A stretch of DNA of 8,127 bases from Methylobacteriaceae bacterium (GTDB taxonomy: Bacteria > Pseudomonadota > Alphaproteobacteria > Rhizobiales > Beijerinckiaceae), in NCBI GenBank assembly GCA_019247255.1, contig JAFAPJ010000323.1, positions 1 through 8,127 on the forward strand, read 5' to 3'. Made by a program: the position numbers and the translations under genes. Numbering within the stretch: the stretch's first letter is position 1; every line of letters begins with the position of its first letter. The notes under the pieces were generated by a model. It made no database searches and was not told the DNA's origin. It saw only the letters and a program-made list of their open reading frames with translations. Below, piece after piece: positions 7,079 to 8,127 of this stretch.

Positions 7079-7187
7079 AAGGGCGCGAGCCCCCGTTCAG
7101 GCGCTCCTTCAACTCCGCGCGCGGCCGGAACGGGAGCGAGCGTCCGTCATTTGCCTCCCGCGGCGCGTGAGGCCGAACGAGGGACGG
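7079..7187. other. Non-coding gap between importer operon and GH15 gene
   Basis: No gene is seen in these 109 bases. CGCTCC (7102-7107) can pair with GGAGCG (7133-7138) around a region containing the perfect 10-base palindrome CCGCGCGCGG (7115-7124). This may be a structured 3' end for the importer transcript, but no T-run follows closely. No convincing -35/-10 pair was found for the downstream gene. Confidence 0.35.
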
Positions 7188-8127
7188 ATGGCGGACGGCG
7201 ATGCCGAGTGCCGGATCGAGAATTTCGCCCTCATCGGCGATTGCGAGACCGCGGCGCTCGTGGGGCGCGACGGCTGCGTCGCCTGGCTCTGCTGGCCGCG
7301 CTTCGATTCGGATGCCTGCTTCGCATCCCTTCTCGGCTCCCGCGAGAACGGCCATTGGCGCATCGCTCCGACCGATCCGAACCCGGAGGTCAGCCGGCGC
7401 TATCGCGAGGGCAGCCTCATCCTCGAGACGACCTTCGAGACGACGTCCGGCGCCGTCCGACTGATCGATTTCATGCCGCCCCGCGGCGAGGCCTCCGACG
7501 TCGTGCGCATCGTCGAGGGCGTCTCGGGCGAGGTCGAGCTCGCGATGGAGCTGACCGTCCGGTTCGGCTACGGCCGGGTCGTGCCCTGGGTGACCCGGCT
7601 CGAAGACGGGACGCTGCGCGCCGTCGCCGGTCCCGACATGGTGGTCTTGCGCACGCCCGTGCCGTTCGAGGGCGCGGACATGGCGACCGTCGCGCGCTTC
7701 ACCGTGCGCCCCGGCGAGCGGGTGCCTTTCGTCCTGACCTACCAGCCGTCGCACCGGCCTATTCCCGGCCCGGTGGACGCCGAGGCGGCCCTCGCCGACG
7801 CGGCTGCCTTCTGGGCGGAGTGGAGCGGGCGCTATGAGGCACCCGCGGGCGATGTCCCGCCCCATTGGGACGAGGCGATCCGGCGCTCGCTCCTGACCTT
7901 GAAGGCGCTGACCTACCGGCCGACCGGCGGCATCGCGGCCGCCGCCACGACCTCGCTGCCCGAATGGATCGGCGGCGGCCGCAACTGGGATTACCGCTAT
8001 TGCTGGCTGCGCGATGCCGCCTTGACCTTGCAGGCGCTCGTCGGCGCGGGACATTACGGCGAGCTGCGCGCCTGGCGCGACTGGCTGCGACGCACGCTCG
8101 CAACGCAGCCGCGTCGCGTGCAGATTA
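7188..8127 (+). CDS. GH15 glucoamylase/trehalase-type glycoside hydrolase, N-terminal part (3' end outside window)
   Basis: The frame is open for 313 codons to the window edge. The N-terminus (IENFALIGDCETAALVGRDG, then WLCWPRFDSDACFASLLG) is the hallmark opening of bacterial GH15 proteins, starting a beta-sandwich domain of about 230 residues. The catalytic alpha/alpha barrel starts near residue 225 and shows the strongly conserved RNWDYRYCWLRDA block at 265-277, then a WRDWLRR helix. Family members are glucoamylases, isomalto-dextranases or, in mycobacteria, trehalases, all inverting hydrolases that release glucose from alpha-glucosides. The catalytic glutamates lie beyond the edge, so activity and specificity are open. 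No signal peptide is seen, so it is probably cytoplasmic. The ATG at 7188 has GAGGG a few bases upstream; an in-frame GTG at 7167 is an alternative. With GH13 and glgA nearby, a role in glycogen, maltodextrin or trehalose turnover is likely. Confidence 0.93.
   Translation, partial: MADGDAECRIENFALIGDCETAALVGRDGCVAWLCWPRFDSDACFASLLGSRENGHWRIAPTDPNPEVSRRYREGSLILETTFETTSGAVRLIDFMPPRGEASDVVRIVEGVSGEVELAMELTVRFGYGRVVPWVTRLEDGTLRAVAGPDMVVLRTPVPFEGADMATVARFTVRPGERVPFVLTYQPSHRPIPGPVDAEAALADAAAFWAEWSGRYEAPAGDVPPHWDEAIRRSLLTLKALTYRPTGGIAAAATTSLPEWIGGGRNWDYRYCWLRDAALTLQALVGAGHYGELRAWRDWLRRTLATQPRRVQI

Noticed and set aside
7081..7092. GGGC-GCGA-GCCC mini-hairpin right after the permease stop as a terminator
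   Set aside because: Only four base pairs and no following T-run; too short to call despite the GNRA-type loop.
6984..8054. Long minus-strand open frame opposite the GH15 gene
   Set aside because: The plus strand carries a clear GH15 protein here; the minus-strand translation has no motif and is a GC-rich shadow.

Overview
This is a very GC-rich, gene-dense bacterial segment. All proteins look alphaproteobacterial, most likely Hyphomicrobiales (a Methylobacteriaceae- or Beijerinckiaceae-like organism). That placement rests on GC content, codon use and protein style, not on a database match. No tRNA, rRNA, insertion sequence, CRISPR array or phage gene is visible. Almost every base is coding.

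Layout, left to right. (1) Plus strand, 1-2257: the C-terminal part of a GH13 alpha-glucosidase-type enzyme, a 133-base gap holding a perfect 7+1+7 palindrome, then glycogen synthase glgA. (2) Minus strand, 4243-2258: urease nickel-insertion genes ureE, ureF and ureG, transcribed in that order, each overlapping the next. UreE ends in an exceptional histidine-rich tail (39 His in 87 residues). The ureG stop codon directly abuts the glgA stop codon. (3) A 123-base divergent intergenic region, then a plus-strand three-gene ABC importer of the nitrate/taurine/sulfonate (NitT/TauT) class at 4367-7078: periplasmic binding protein, ATPase and permease. (4) A 109-base gap, then the first 313 codons of a GH15 glucoamylase/trehalase-type hydrolase that runs off the right edge.

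How the parts may work together. The two ends are alpha-glucan (glycogen/trehalose/maltodextrin) metabolism. The middle is a nitrogen-flavoured block: GTP-dependent nickel delivery to urease plus an importer whose class usually brings in small nitrogen or sulfur compounds. The urease structural genes ureABC and ureD are not in the window, so the accessory genes must serve a urease encoded elsewhere. The importer's substrate cannot be read from sequence; a link to urease through shared nitrogen metabolism is inference from the divergent arrangement.

No clearly new biological system is present. The points most worth a second look are the UreE His tail with its in-frame 24-base tandem repeat, the detached ureEFG-importer pairing, and the palindrome ahead of glgA that fits the published PhaR-type operator pattern.
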